Below are positions 51,184 through 60,310 of a stretch of DNA of 64,000 bases, one piece after another; positions within the stretch are counted from its first letter, which is position 1; the number at the start of each line of letters is the position of its first letter. The notes under the pieces are model-generated. The model did not search any database. It was given only the letters and a program-made list of their open reading frames with translations, and was not told where the DNA came from. The DNA is from DASZTV01 sp035550655 (GTDB lineage Bacteria > Actinomycetota > Actinomycetes > JAFAQI01). A program made the translations under genes and the position numbers. The stretch is from the NCBI GenBank assembly GCA_035550655.1, contig DASZOU010000034.1:11335-75334 (forward strand), given 5' to 3'.

Positions 51184-53061
51184 TCAGCTGGATGAGTGCG
51201 AGCTGCTGGAGTTGGTGATGCCGGAGTTCGCGTTGATTCCGGCGATAAGCGAGCCGAGCAGCGTCTGTTCGGTGTCCATCGCCTGGAGGGAAGCCTGAAG
51301 CGCCGAGAACTGTTGCGTGTAGTTGGCCTGGATCTCGGCGAGCCGTGTCGTCCAGCCGTCGATCTGGGACTGAAGCGTCTTGCTGTTGGCGGTGTACTCG
51401 GCCGTCGAGCTGCTCACCACGCCGGAGGAGCCGGTCATCTGGCCGACGAGGTCGGAGACGCTCGACATCGCGTCGGCAAGCAGCTGGGTGGCTCCCGCCG
51501 GGTCGGCGGCGAGCTGCGCGGCGAGGGCTGCCGTGTCGAGCTGGTACGTCCCGTCCTGCTGAACCGTGAAGCCGAGCTGGCTCAGCGCCTTCGTGGTGCC
51601 GGTGCCGCTAACGCCTTGGAGCGCGGCGAAGATCTGATCGCCCAGCGAGCTCGCGCCGTTGTCGCCGACCAGCGGCCCACCCGTCTGGCTGGAGACGTCG
51701 TAGGCCGTGTCGGCCTTTGCGGTTCCGATCACAGTGTTGAGCGAGTTGACGAAGTCCTGGAGCTTCGACGTCGTGCCCGCGATGTCGGTCGAGGTGGTGA
51801 CGGTGACCGGGCTGGTCGATGTGCCGGTCAACGTCAAGGTCACGTCCGGGATCAGGTCGCTGATCGTGTTGGACGACCGGCTGATGGACAGCGATCCCAT
51901 CTGCAGGTGCGCGTCCGCAGCGGCCGTGATCGTCGTGAAGCCCGCGGCGGGTAGACCGCCTAACGTGCTCCCGATCTGCAGTGCGTTGGCCGTACCGGTC
52001 TGGGTGGCGCTGAGCACGAGGTAGGCCGAGGTGCCGGAACCGCCGGCGCTGACCACCGAGGAGGTGAGCGGCCCGCCGGCAACCCCCAATGAGGCGCTGA
52101 GGTCCGACAGCGTCGTCGTGGCGTCGGTCTGGGCGACGACGACGGTGCCGGAGCCGGCTTGCAGGCCGTTGCCGAGGCTGAGCGTCAGGCCGCCCGCCGT
52201 GACGGTCCCCGTCGAGTCGAGGTGGTTGACCGTGTAGTCGGTGCCATCGACATCGATGACGCCGTCGCTGCCCGTGGCGCTCGTTCCGGCGCTCAGGCCG
52301 AGAGTGGCGGCTGCATCCGCAGTCGCTGACGTGCCGATCGAGAGCGAGGACTGGGAGCCCTGGTCCGCGGTCCGCAGCTGCAGGCTCGAGCCGTCGGCGG
52401 TCGCGACGATGCCACCGCCGCCGGCGGCTTCAACCGCCGCTGCGAGAGTGCTCGCGTTGGTGTACGTACCGGGCGGAATCGTGACGGTGTGCGGGACGCC
52501 GTTGATGATCAGGGTGAGCTGGTCGTTAGTGCCGGCGGTGACCACGAGCGGCGGCGAGAGCGTCGCGCCAGTGATCGTGGCCGCTGCGCTGGCCTGGCTG
52601 ACGGTGACGTGGTGAAGCCCGGCGGTGGCGGTGGCGTCGGCCGACACGCCGGTCACGCCCAGGCCGCCGAGGGCGCCGACCGCGACGGTGCCGGCGCCGA
52701 CCAGCTCAGTGGGGCTGGCGTAGGCGGCCGAGGCGACCTGCTGTGCGGTGGCGAGCTGGCTGACGGTCAGAGCCACGCTGCCGGGTGTCGCGCCGGTGAT
52801 CGCGGATGCGGTCACGACCGCGGCGTTCGACGACGTCGCCGTCGCGCCGGCGGCAAGCGCCGGCGTGGCGAGCGCCTGGGCGGCGGTCCGCACTGCGCCG
52901 AGCTGAGTCCCGAGCGTCTGCCAGGCGCTGATCTGCGACTGGTCGACGCTGAGCTCGCTCTGAAGCTGGTTCTTCGGGATCGACTCGACCTGCATCAGCT
53001 GCGACACGAGGCTGCTGACGTCGAGGTTCGAGTTTCCGAGCCCTGAGACGGTAACGGTCAT
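51184..53061 (-). CDS. fliD: filament cap protein FliD
   Basis: 625 residues. N-terminal SNLDVSSLVSQLMQVESIPKNQLQSEL (outline) and C-terminal YTANSKTLQSQIDGWTTRLAEIQANYTQQFSALQASLQAMDTEQTLL (outline) are the FliD conserved ends. The middle is Thr/Ala/Gly-rich and surface-exposed. Builds the pentameric or similar cap that folds flagellin. Lies 86 bp after the flagellin gene. Confidence 0.95.
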   Translation of the reverse strand: MTVTVSGLGNSNLDVSSLVSQLMQVESIPKNQLQSELSVDQSQISAWQTLGTQLGAVRTAAQALATPALAAGATATSSNAAVVTASAITGATPGSVALTVSQLATAQQVASAAYASPTELVGAGTVAVGALGGLGVTGVSADATATAGLHHVTVSQASAAATITGATLSPPLVVTAGTNDQLTLIINGVPHTVTIPPGTYTNASTLAAAVEAAGGGGIVATADGSSLQLRTADQGSQSSLSIGTSATADAAATLGLSAGTSATGSDGVIDVDGTDYTVNHLDSTGTVTAGGLTLSLGNGLQAGSGTVVVAQTDATTTLSDLSASLGVAGGPLTSSVVSAGGSGTSAYLVLSATQTGTANALQIGSTLGGLPAAGFTTITAAADAHLQMGSLSISRSSNTISDLIPDVTLTLTGTSTSPVTVTTSTDIAGTTSKLQDFVNSLNTVIGTAKADTAYDVSSQTGGPLVGDNGASSLGDQIFAALQGVSGTGTTKALSQLGFTVQQDGTYQLDTAALAAQLAADPAGATQLLADAMSSVSDLVGQMTGSSGVVSSSTAEYTANSKTLQSQIDGWTTRLAEIQANYTQQFSALQASLQAMDTEQTLLGSLIAGINANSGITNSSSSHSSS

Positions 53062-53147
53062 TGTGCACCCTCCTTGCGAGTGCGCCGCCGCCGGCGGCGA
53101 CCGCGGCCTGCTGCACGGCCGCCGCCAACGGCGGTGTCGAGGGGTTC

Positions 53148-53981
53148 TCAGCCCTTGAGCAGGGTGAGAACGCTCGATGCGGAGCTGTTTGCCTGCGCGA
53201 GCATCGCCGTGCCGGCCTGAACCAGGATCTGGTTCTTGGTGTAGTTCGTCATCTCTTCGGCCATGTCGGTGTCGGAGATCCGCGACTCGCTCGCGGTCAG
53301 GTTCTGCGCCGTGACCGACAGGTTGCTGACGACGTCCTGCAACCGGTTCTGCGTGGCTCCCAGGGTGCCCCGGAAGGTGTTGACCGTCGAGATCGCGGCG
53401 TCGATCGTGCTGATTGCAGCGCTCGCGGCGCCGGCCGCCGTCGTGAAGTCGATCGCGCTGATGCCCAGCGTGCTCGCTGTCACGTCTGCGGTGGTGACGT
53501 CGATCGTCTGCCCGGCGTTGGCGCCGACCTGGAAGGTCAGCGTCGTGGCCACGTTGAGCAGCGACTGGCCGTTGAACTGGGTGTTGTTGGCGATGTCGGT
53601 GACTTCCGAGATCAGCTGGGCGACCTCGGCCTGGGCGGCGGCGACAGCGTTGCCGGTGTTGCCACCGTTCGCGCCGGCGTTCGCGCTTTGCACCGCGAGG
53701 TCGCGCATGCGCTGAAGCATGGCGTCGACCTCGGTCAGGGCGCCGTCCGCGGTCTGGGTGACCGAGATGCCGTCCTGCGCGTTGTTGATCGCGACCTTGA
53801 GGCCGCCGACCTGTGACTTCAGGTTCTCGCTGATGACGAGACCGCTGGCGTCGTCGGCAGCGCTGTTGATGCGCGAGCCGGACGACAACTTCTGCATGCT
53901 CGAGTCCATCGACATGCTCGACACCGTCAAGTTGCGGTACGCGTCGAGCGCGGCGACGTTGGTGTTGACCACCAGTGCCAT
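53148..53981 (-). CDS. fliC: flagellin
   Basis: 277 residues. D0/D1 N-terminus VVNTNVAALDAYRNL...KLSSGSRINSAADDASGL and C-terminus ending ILVQAGTAMLAQANSSASSVLTLL; a short D2-like centre (about 130-200). Start ATG 53981 behind GGAGGAGGG. Its leader is short (about 49 nt from the predicted start site) and carries two ANGGA motifs, one overlapping the Shine-Dalgarno. A glycosyltransferase gene lies directly upstream. Confidence 0.96.
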   Translation of the reverse strand: MALVVNTNVAALDAYRNLTVSSMSMDSSMQKLSSGSRINSAADDASGLVISENLKSQVGGLKVAINNAQDGISVTQTADGALTEVDAMLQRMRDLAVQSANAGANGGNTGNAVAAAQAEVAQLISEVTDIANNTQFNGQSLLNVATTLTFQVGANAGQTIDVTTADVTASTLGISAIDFTTAAGAASAAISTIDAAISTVNTFRGTLGATQNRLQDVVSNLSVTAQNLTASESRISDTDMAEEMTNYTKNQILVQAGTAMLAQANSSASSVLTLLKG

Positions 53982-53994
53982 TGGAGTTCCCTCC

Positions 53995-54023
53995 TCCGTG
54001 GGAATGGGGCGCTCAGCTTCCTT
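53995..54023 (-). promoter_or_regulatory. two candidate CsrA-binding sites in the flagellin leader
   Basis: ACGGA at 53999-53995 overlaps the Shine-Dalgarno GGAGGAGGG (53997-53989). AAGGA lies 24 bases upstream at 54023-54019. Both lie between the predicted transcription start (about 54030) and the ATG. This matches the two-site layout of the Bacillus hag leader, where CsrA blocks ribosome access until FliW removes it. Confidence 0.55.
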
Positions 54024-54037
54024 ACTGGGCTCCGCAC

Positions 54038-54066
54038 CTATCGGCGGCCGGGCCGGAATGTGAGCC
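54038..54066 (-). promoter_or_regulatory. FliA-type promoter of the flagellin gene
   Basis: On the minus strand: -35 TTCGGCTCAC (GGCTCA 54066-54061), 15-base spacer, -10 GCCGATAG (54045-54038). Transcription would start near 54030, in the 99-bp gap between the glycosyltransferase stop and the flagellin start. Confidence 0.7.
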
Positions 54067-54080
54067 GAAGCCCCGCCGAA

Positions 54081-56912
54081 TCACCCGCTTGGCGCCAGGT
54101 CCGCGCAGGCCGATCGCAGCAGCTCCGCGTCCGCAGCGAGCGCTTCCGGGATGGTGTGCGCATCGAGCATGGCGATCGCGAGCTGCGCGTCGCCGTTCCC
54201 GACGGCCAGCGTCGCGGCGAGCATGCAGTCGGTCACGGTCACCGACTGCGGGTCGATGCGGCGTGCGATCTCCATCGCCTCGCGGTATCGGTTCAGCGCG
54301 ACGAGGCAGCGCAACCGGCCGGCGCGGCTGTCGGGTCCGTCCGGCAACGCCGACCACTGGGTGAGAGCGAGATCCGGTCGGGTCAGCTCCGCGGCGCGCG
54401 CGTCGGCGGCTGCAGCGATGGCGTCGTCGCCGGCGACCCTGGGCTGCGGGACAGCGGCCAGCGCGGCCGAGACATCGACCCCGAGGTTCCGGAGCTCGCG
54501 CAGGATGAGCAAACGGTCGTCGTCCGGCAGCTGGCCGAGTCGCGCGAGCAGGAGGTGCGGGTCAGGCGCGGCGATGACCGCAATCCGTCGCGCCCAGTCG
54601 TCGTGCTGGGTGCGGAGCAGCTTGGCGAAGTTCGGCCACTGTTCGAACACGCCGGGCCAGGCGCGCGCCGTACGCTCCAGCAGCGCGACTCCGGTACGCA
54701 CCTCCCCCTGCGCGGCCAACAGCAAGCCCCGCATGCTCGGAAGCTGCACGTCTGCAGCGGTCGTTGCCTGCAAGAGGCCGTCGCGTTCCGCGCGCTCCCA
54801 GTTGTCGAGGGTTCGCAGTGCCTCCCCGATCCGGCCGCGGCCTGCGAGCAGTCCGACGTGCAACAAGGTCAGCTGCGCATCGCCCGGACGGTGGCGAAGC
54901 CCGGTACGGCCCCATTCCAGCGCCGCGCCGAGGTCGTCCTCCGCGACCGCGATCTGCGCCAGCAGCCGACAGCATGTGCTGTACAGGTTCGAGGCCGGCG
55001 GCAGCTCCGCCGCGGCGGCGGTCAGGTGTGGCTTCGCGTCTTGCCAGCGGTTTGCGCCGAACAGGGCGCGACCGAGCTCGTACGCAGACTCCGGTGTCGG
55101 CGCGTCCTCGTGGCGCGCTTCCGCAATCCGGATGTTGCGGTTGAGCTTGTCGGAGCCCACCGCCGCGTCGATGAGGTAGCCGTAGTGGCGGAAGCCGACA
55201 GCGTCGCTGGACTGCATCGTGACCGGGCCACCGTCGATGCCGATCGGCTGCTCGTGAACGCGACCGCGATGGCGCGCCCGGTCACTGCGGTAGAGCTTCG
55301 TGTAGCGGTAGGTCAGCTCGCGACCGTCGACAGCACGATGCCCTTCCCAACAGCGGATAGGCACCACGAGAGCGTCGGCACTGCAACGGCGCAGAACGTC
55401 GTGCAAAGCGTCGACGCTGGGGCACTCCAGCTCTTCGTCCGCGTCCGGCATGACGATCCAGGCCGTACGGGCTTCTTCCGCGACGGTGTTGCGGGCAGCG
55501 GAGAAGTCGTCGACCCATTCCGTATGGATCACCCGCGCACCGAGTGCAAGCGCGAGCTCAACGGTTCGATCCGTCGAGCCGGTGTCGCACACCACGACGT
55601 CATCCACGACGTCCGCGAGGCTGGCGAGCACTCGCGGCAGGTTCGCCTGCTCATCCCGCACGATGAGGCAGGCTGTGATCCCGTCTGGCAGCGAGTGCCA
55701 GCCGTGCCGGTGCACGAGCGCGGCACGATCGCTGTCGTCGTCCCCTGATGGCCACAAGCCAGGGCGCTCAGCGTGCCGTGCGCGGGCCGGCGGCTGATGG
55801 ACCGCTACCCCCTGGCACTGCAGACCGCGCCAGCCGACGACACGAAGGGCGGCGAACAAGTCGGCAAACGCCGCTTCCGCGGTCTCGAACCTGATGTCGA
55901 GCAGTCGGCCGCGGATCGCCTCGCCGCGAAACGCCGCCACCGGTCCTGCGGGGGCACGTCGCTCGTAGCTGCCGCCACCGCCGCGCGCCTCCTCGAGCGA
56001 CGCCGCCACCTGACGGGGCCGATCGCTCGGAGGGACGTCGATGGGCCACACCACAGCCGTGTTCGGATCTTCCTGCAGACTCGCGATCAGTCCTTCGAGC
56101 CAGAAGCGCGACAAGGACGCGGCAGCGGGAACGGTCACGACGATGTCGCTGTCGCTGTGCGGAAGTGCGGCGTTCAGCAGGTCGATGTCGGTCGCCGGTT
56201 CCGGGAGGTCGACGACAAGCGCGTGCCGGGTCGCCGCGCTGGTCGCCCTGCTGGCGGAGCCGGTGACGGCGAGCACCGCGTGGAACGGAACCCGGGTTCG
56301 CTGCCGGAGTCGGGTCAGCGCGTCGACGCTCGGGGCCAGCGCGCCGTACACGATCACGGTGACCAGCGGTGCCGGTGGCAACGACTCGGTCCGGTGCGGC
56401 GCCGGCGCAGGCTCGCGCGGAGCTGCAGCGAGGACGATGGCCCGCGGTCGCGCCGCGAGCGACAGCACGCCTCGCAACGCGATCTGGTCCACAGCCAACG
56501 CGCTGGCGGGATGCCGGAGCAGCTCGGCGTCGAAGCCGAGGACGGCGTCATCTCCGACTACCGGCTCGCGGCTTGCGATCGCGTCGCGGACCGCGGTGCG
56601 AAGCCGATCGGAGGAGCCGGGCGTGGGGGCGGCGCCGATGTCCCCGTCGACGAGCAGCACGCGGCCACTGTGGATGCGATCCTGCAGTTCCTCGCCGAGG
56701 ACGGCTTCGGACGGCGCGAGGCCGACTGTCACCATGCCGCCGAGCTCGAGCAGCGGTGCCGCCGCTTCCTTGTCGAGGCCGACGCCGAGGACGAGCAGCT
56801 CCGCCGGCATGTCGGCGGGGACCGCCTCGACCAGCGGCTGGATGCAGCGAATGGCCGAAATGGCGTCGCGGCGAACCCAGAGGACGACAGTGAGGTGTGG
56901 CGGCGGGCTCAC
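54081..56912 (-). CDS. large glycosyltransferase (GT2) with TPR tail, candidate flagellin glycosyltransferase
   Basis: 943 residues from GTG 56912, overlapping the flgL stop (GTGA). The N-terminal half (1-400) holds degenerate GT-like strands (PLVTVIVYGALAPSVDAL) without a DxD. A complete GT2 domain follows at about 411-600: ITACLIVRDEQANLPRVL, VVVCDTGSTDRTVELAL, the acidic DADEE at 490-494, and YRYTKLYRSDRARHRGRVHEQP. Residues 600-940 are TPR-like helical repeats. It lies between flgL and the flagellin gene, so transfer of sugars to flagellin or other filament proteins is a strong context inference; donor and acceptor sites are unknown. Confidence 0.85.
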   Translation of the reverse strand: MSPPPHLTVVLWVRRDAISAIRCIQPLVEAVPADMPAELLVLGVGLDKEAAAPLLELGGMVTVGLAPSEAVLGEELQDRIHSGRVLLVDGDIGAAPTPGSSDRLRTAVRDAIASREPVVGDDAVLGFDAELLRHPASALAVDQIALRGVLSLAARPRAIVLAAAPREPAPAPHRTESLPPAPLVTVIVYGALAPSVDALTRLRQRTRVPFHAVLAVTGSASRATSAATRHALVVDLPEPATDIDLLNAALPHSDSDIVVTVPAAASLSRFWLEGLIASLQEDPNTAVVWPIDVPPSDRPRQVAASLEEARGGGGSYERRAPAGPVAAFRGEAIRGRLLDIRFETAEAAFADLFAALRVVGWRGLQCQGVAVHQPPARARHAERPGLWPSGDDDSDRAALVHRHGWHSLPDGITACLIVRDEQANLPRVLASLADVVDDVVVCDTGSTDRTVELALALGARVIHTEWVDDFSAARNTVAEEARTAWIVMPDADEELECPSVDALHDVLRRCSADALVVPIRCWEGHRAVDGRELTYRYTKLYRSDRARHRGRVHEQPIGIDGGPVTMQSSDAVGFRHYGYLIDAAVGSDKLNRNIRIAEARHEDAPTPESAYELGRALFGANRWQDAKPHLTAAAAELPPASNLYSTCCRLLAQIAVAEDDLGAALEWGRTGLRHRPGDAQLTLLHVGLLAGRGRIGEALRTLDNWERAERDGLLQATTAADVQLPSMRGLLLAAQGEVRTGVALLERTARAWPGVFEQWPNFAKLLRTQHDDWARRIAVIAAPDPHLLLARLGQLPDDDRLLILRELRNLGVDVSAALAAVPQPRVAGDDAIAAAADARAAELTRPDLALTQWSALPDGPDSRAGRLRCLVALNRYREAMEIARRIDPQSVTVTDCMLAATLAVGNGDAQLAIAMLDAHTIPEALAADAELLRSACADLAPSG

Positions 56913-57826
56913 CGCAGGAAGTCCGCCAGAGACGGCAGGCTGCCCACGCGTGCGGCGACGCTAAGCGCTGCCTGATACCCGGTTTGGGCCTGCGACAGCT
57001 GCAGCGCCGCCTGTGCGACGTCGGTGTCCTGAAGGCTCGAGAGCTGGGCGGCGTTGTCGTTCTGTACGACCGCGAGAACCGACTGCGTGGAGGTGACCCT
57101 GGCTTCTTGGGCGCCGACGACACCGCGCGCGGCAAGAATCGCGCCGCTACGGGCGCTCAACGTCGATTGCGCCGCGTTGATGGCGGTGGTGTTGCCGGCG
57201 GACACCGCACTTGCGAGCTGGTCGAGCACCGAGAAGACGTCGTTGCCGGGGCCGGCCGTGAAGCCGAACAGATCGGCACCGCCCGTCACGCCGCTTCCGT
57301 AGTCGTTCACGCTGATCGCTGTCGTGGCGTCGATCTGGCGGTTCACCGCACCGTTGTCGCCCGCGTAGGTCCAGGTGCCACCGACCTGCGCGACCGCGGT
57401 GGCCGAGAAGCCGCCGAACAGCGACTGCCCGGGGATGCCGCTGTCGGCGTTCGCGAGGCTGACCAGCTGGTCGCGCAGTGACGTGATCTCGGCGGCGAGC
57501 GCGCCGTCCGAGGTGGCGTTGGCTGTCCCGTTGACGGCGGACGTCGCCAGCTGACTCACCCGCTGCAACACCGTGTCCATGCTGCCGAGCGTCGAGTCGG
57601 CGACGCCGAGGAACCGCGTCGCGTCGGTCCCCGACGCCTGGTAGGAGGAGATGGCGCTTTGCGCGGAGGACAGCCGCACGGCCTGCGCCGCTCCGACCGG
57701 GTCGTCGGACGGCTGTTGCAGACGGGAGCCGGATGCGATCTGCTGCTGCAGCTTCGCGATCAGGGTGTTGGACCCCGCGAGGTCGGCTGCCAGGCTTCCG
57801 AACAGGCTGCTGGACGTCACTGACAT
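56909..57826 (-). CDS. flgL: hook-filament junction protein FlgL
   Basis: 305 residues from ATG 57826, one base after the flgK stop; a GTG at 57835 is an alternative. Flagellin-like ends: ADLAGSNTLIAKLQQQIASGSRLQQPSDDPVGAAQAVRL (outline) and ARVTSTQSVLAVVQNDNAAQLSSLQDTDVAQAALQLSQAQTGYQAAL (outline). Second hook-associated junction protein. Confidence 0.93.
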   Translation of the reverse strand: MSVTSSSLFGSLAADLAGSNTLIAKLQQQIASGSRLQQPSDDPVGAAQAVRLSSAQSAISSYQASGTDATRFLGVADSTLGSMDTVLQRVSQLATSAVNGTANATSDGALAAEITSLRDQLVSLANADSGIPGQSLFGGFSATAVAQVGGTWTYAGDNGAVNRQIDATTAISVNDYGSGVTGGADLFGFTAGPGNDVFSVLDQLASAVSAGNTTAINAAQSTLSARSGAILAARGVVGAQEARVTSTQSVLAVVQNDNAAQLSSLQDTDVAQAALQLSQAQTGYQAALSVAARVGSLPSLADFLR

Positions 57827-57827
57827 G

Positions 57828-59177
57828 TCAGGCACCCATCTTGTTGATCAAGGTGTCGAGCATCGAGTTGGCCGTGGCGATCACCTGCGCGGCCGCCGAG
57901 TACGCCTGCTGGTACTGCAGCAGGTCGACCGACTCCTGATTGACGTCGACGCCGTCCCGCGCGCTGCGGGCGGCCGTGGCGCTCTGCAGCGCGGTGGAAG
58001 CCGCTGTGGCGGTCGCGGTGGCGCCGCCCGCGCTGCTCCCGATGGTGCCGATCAGGCCGGCAATCTGGCTGTTCAGCGTCTGGCCGCCGGGTACCGGGGG
58101 GGTCGACGCCAGGGCCGCCACCGCGAGCGCGTTGTTGCCGTCGTTGGCGGCGCCGGTTGCGGACGCGGCGATGCCGCTCGCGGTGATCGCGCCCGACACC
58201 TGCATCGTGGCCGCCGTTGTCCCGGTGAACAGCGGCTGGCCCGCTGCGCCCGTGAGATCGAAGCCCGCGCCCTGCGCGGCGTTCAACGCGGAGATGACCG
58301 ACGACGCGAAGTTGTCGAGCTGCGCCGAGAAGCTCGGCAGGTCACTGTTGGCCGCGCTGACATAGCCGCCCAACGAGCCGCCGATTGTTGCCGTGGCACC
58401 ACCCGTGAAGCCGACACCGAGGGTGGCGCCGTTCGCCGTTGCGACCAGCGGCACCGTCGTCACGCCACGCACGAGCGACTCGGTCCCGAGAAACACATCG
58501 ACGGAACCGTCCTGGTTTGCGTGCAACGTGGCGCCGGTCAGCTGGCTCAGCTGGTCGAGGACGTTGTCCCGCTGGTCCTGCAGGTCGTTGGGGTTCTGGC
58601 CGGCGTTGCGGGCCGCGACGATCTGCTTGTTGAGGTTGGCCGCCTGGGTGGCGAGCTGGTTCACCTGGTCGACCGTCGCGCTGACCTGGGTGCGGACGTC
58701 GTCGCCGAGCGTTGCGAGCTGCGCGGACGCTGAGTTGACGTCGTCAGCAAGCTGACGTGCGTCTTGCAGGACCACGGACCGCGCCGCGGTGTCGGAGGGA
58801 TTGAGAGACAGCGCGTTCCAGGACGACAGAAAGCTGGACAGATCACCCGAAAGGCTGCCAGGTCCGGAGAGCGCTCCGATGGCGGACTGCGCGTCGTTCA
58901 GGACGGTTGACCGCGCGGATGCCGCCCCCGCGGTGGCGGCCTCGCTTCGCCAGGTGACGTCGGCGAGCGCATCGCGAGCTCTGGTGATGGAGATGGCCGT
59001 GACGCCGCCGCCGATCGCCCCCGGTACGCCGTTTGTGGGGTAGGCGGGCGCGAGCTGGGTGACTTGCCGGGTATAGCCCGGCGTGGCCGCATTCGCGACG
59101 TTGTGCGACACCGTCTCGACGGCGGTCTGCATCGCTTCGAGTGCACTCGCGCCGATACTCAGCGCCTGGAAGCCCAT
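57828..59177 (-). CDS. flgK: hook-filament junction protein FlgK
   Basis: 449 residues. N-terminal ALEAMQTAVETVSHNVANAATPGYTRQ (outline), typical of rod/hook proteins, then VDQVNQLATQAANLNKQIVAARNAGQNPNDLQDQRDNVLDQLSQL (outline), the FlgK signature, and C-terminal DGVDVNQESVDLLQYQQAYSAAAQVIATANSMLDTLINKM (outline). Its ATG follows directly on the flgN stop. Confidence 0.95.
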   Translation of the reverse strand: MGFQALSIGASALEAMQTAVETVSHNVANAATPGYTRQVTQLAPAYPTNGVPGAIGGGVTAISITRARDALADVTWRSEAATAGAASARSTVLNDAQSAIGALSGPGSLSGDLSSFLSSWNALSLNPSDTAARSVVLQDARQLADDVNSASAQLATLGDDVRTQVSATVDQVNQLATQAANLNKQIVAARNAGQNPNDLQDQRDNVLDQLSQLTGATLHANQDGSVDVFLGTESLVRGVTTVPLVATANGATLGVGFTGGATATIGGSLGGYVSAANSDLPSFSAQLDNFASSVISALNAAQGAGFDLTGAAGQPLFTGTTAATMQVSGAITASGIAASATGAANDGNNALAVAALASTPPVPGGQTLNSQIAGLIGTIGSSAGGATATATAASTALQSATAARSARDGVDVNQESVDLLQYQQAYSAAAQVIATANSMLDTLINKMGA

Positions 59178-59681
59178 TTATAGACTCCAGCCGGCTCCGG
59201 CGCGCTCCGGTTGTGACCATGCCGCCTTCGCGTCGTACGTCGCGGCACCTTCGGTCGCGGAGGGGTCGTGGCCGCCGATGTCGTCGAGGCGTTCCATCAG
59301 CGCCGCCACGGCACCGCTGCCCTCGTGCGCCAGCCGCCGGACGGCGCGGGCAGATTCCATCAGTTCTGAGTGGAGGAGAAGCAGCTGGCGACGGTGCTCG
59401 GCCAGCACGCTGCGCCACGGTTCCTCAGCGGCGCGCACCAGCTCGTCGAGCGTGACGGACTCGGGAGCGAGGCTGAGCTCCTCCACGATCCGCGAGACCT
59501 CGATGGAGCGTTGCAGCTCGATCGCCCGCAGCCGCAGCTCGGTGCGTTGCACCTCCTCCGCGGCCCACGAGAGAAAGCGGGCCTCGCCGGCGAGAAGGAG
59601 CTGTCGCAGCGTGATGACTTTGAACAGCATCAGCTCGGTGAGCAGCCGTTCCCTGCCGAGGACGTCGGCGAGCTCTTGCAT
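59178..59681 (-). CDS. flgN: FlgN-like chaperone
   Basis: 167 residues from ATG 59681, behind AGTAGGAGGCGAAGG. Helical, with VLGRERLLTELMLFKVITLRQLLLAGEARFLSWAAEEV (outline), as in FlgN chaperones of FlgK and FlgL. Position before flgK-flgL supports it. First gene after a FliA-type promoter. Confidence 0.82.
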   Translation of the reverse strand: MQELADVLGRERLLTELMLFKVITLRQLLLAGEARFLSWAAEEVQRTELRLRAIELQRSIEVSRIVEELSLAPESVTLDELVRAAEEPWRSVLAEHRRQLLLLHSELMESARAVRRLAHEGSGAVAALMERLDDIGGHDPSATEGAATYDAKAAWSQPERAGAGWSL

Positions 59682-59726
59682 CCTTCGCCTCCTACTCGCG
59701 CCTTGCGCAGCTCCGGCTCGAGCTCC

Positions 59727-59756
59727 CCATCGGCGGGGCATCGCCCGTCATGAGCC
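59727..59756 (-). promoter_or_regulatory. FliA-type promoter of flgN-flgK-flgL
   Basis: On the minus strand: -35 TTCGGCTCAT (GGCTCA 59756-59751), 16-base spacer, -10 GCCGATGG (59734-59727), about 45 bp upstream of the flgN start. Same pattern as at flgB and flagellin. Confidence 0.6.
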
Positions 59757-59806
59757 GAACCGTGCAGTGGATGACCGGAATGCCCCGGTCGGCGTAACGC
59801 GGCGGG

Positions 59807-60310
59807 TCAGACCAGCGCGACGCTGAGCAGCCCAGCCGCGTAGTCGTCGAGGTCGACACGGGCGAACAGCGCAGCGCGAGGCTCCTCGAGCACGTCGCAG
59901 ACCTCGTCGGAGAGACCGTCGGCGAGCCACTCGACTCCGGTCAGGCGCAGGTGGATGTCGGGTGAGGTCGCGACGACCCCGACGGCGATGTTGAACACTT
60001 CGCCGACTGCCTCGCGCATGTCGGCGGGCAGATCGCCGGCCTCGCACACCTCGACGACGCGTTGGCGTGGAAGCATGGCCATCGCGGCCGCAAGGCCGGC
60101 GGCAACATCCAAGTCGGTCCAGACCAGCGCCGCCAGCCGGCCCTCGTCATCCCGGTAGGTACCGACCGCAACCGGCAGCGCACCGGCCGGCGGAGACCAG
60201 CCGGCGTCGGTCAAGCCGGGTGCCTTTCCGAGCACCATCTCGAGTGTCTCGGACAGCTTGCTCAACGCAGGCAGCACCAGCGGGGTGGGTGCGTGCTCGG
60301 AATCGGTCAT
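59807..60310 (-). CDS. cheX: CheX/CheC-like chemotaxis phosphatase
   Basis: 167 residues. Its ATG overlaps the cheY stop (ATGA). The C-terminal half has REAVGEVFNIAVGVV with an ExxN motif (E104-VF-N107), the catalytic pair of CheC/CheX/FliY-type CheY-P phosphatases. Overall similarity is modest, so an alternative is a CheC-like regulator without catalysis. Pairing with cheY suggests it dephosphorylates CheY-P. Confidence 0.65.
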   Translation of the reverse strand: MTDSEHAPTPLVLPALSKLSETLEMVLGKAPGLTDAGWSPPAGALPVAVGTYRDDEGRLAALVWTDLDVAAGLAAAMAMLPRQRVVEVCEAGDLPADMREAVGEVFNIAVGVVATSPDIHLRLTGVEWLADGLSDEVCDVLEEPRAALFARVDLDDYAAGLLSVALV

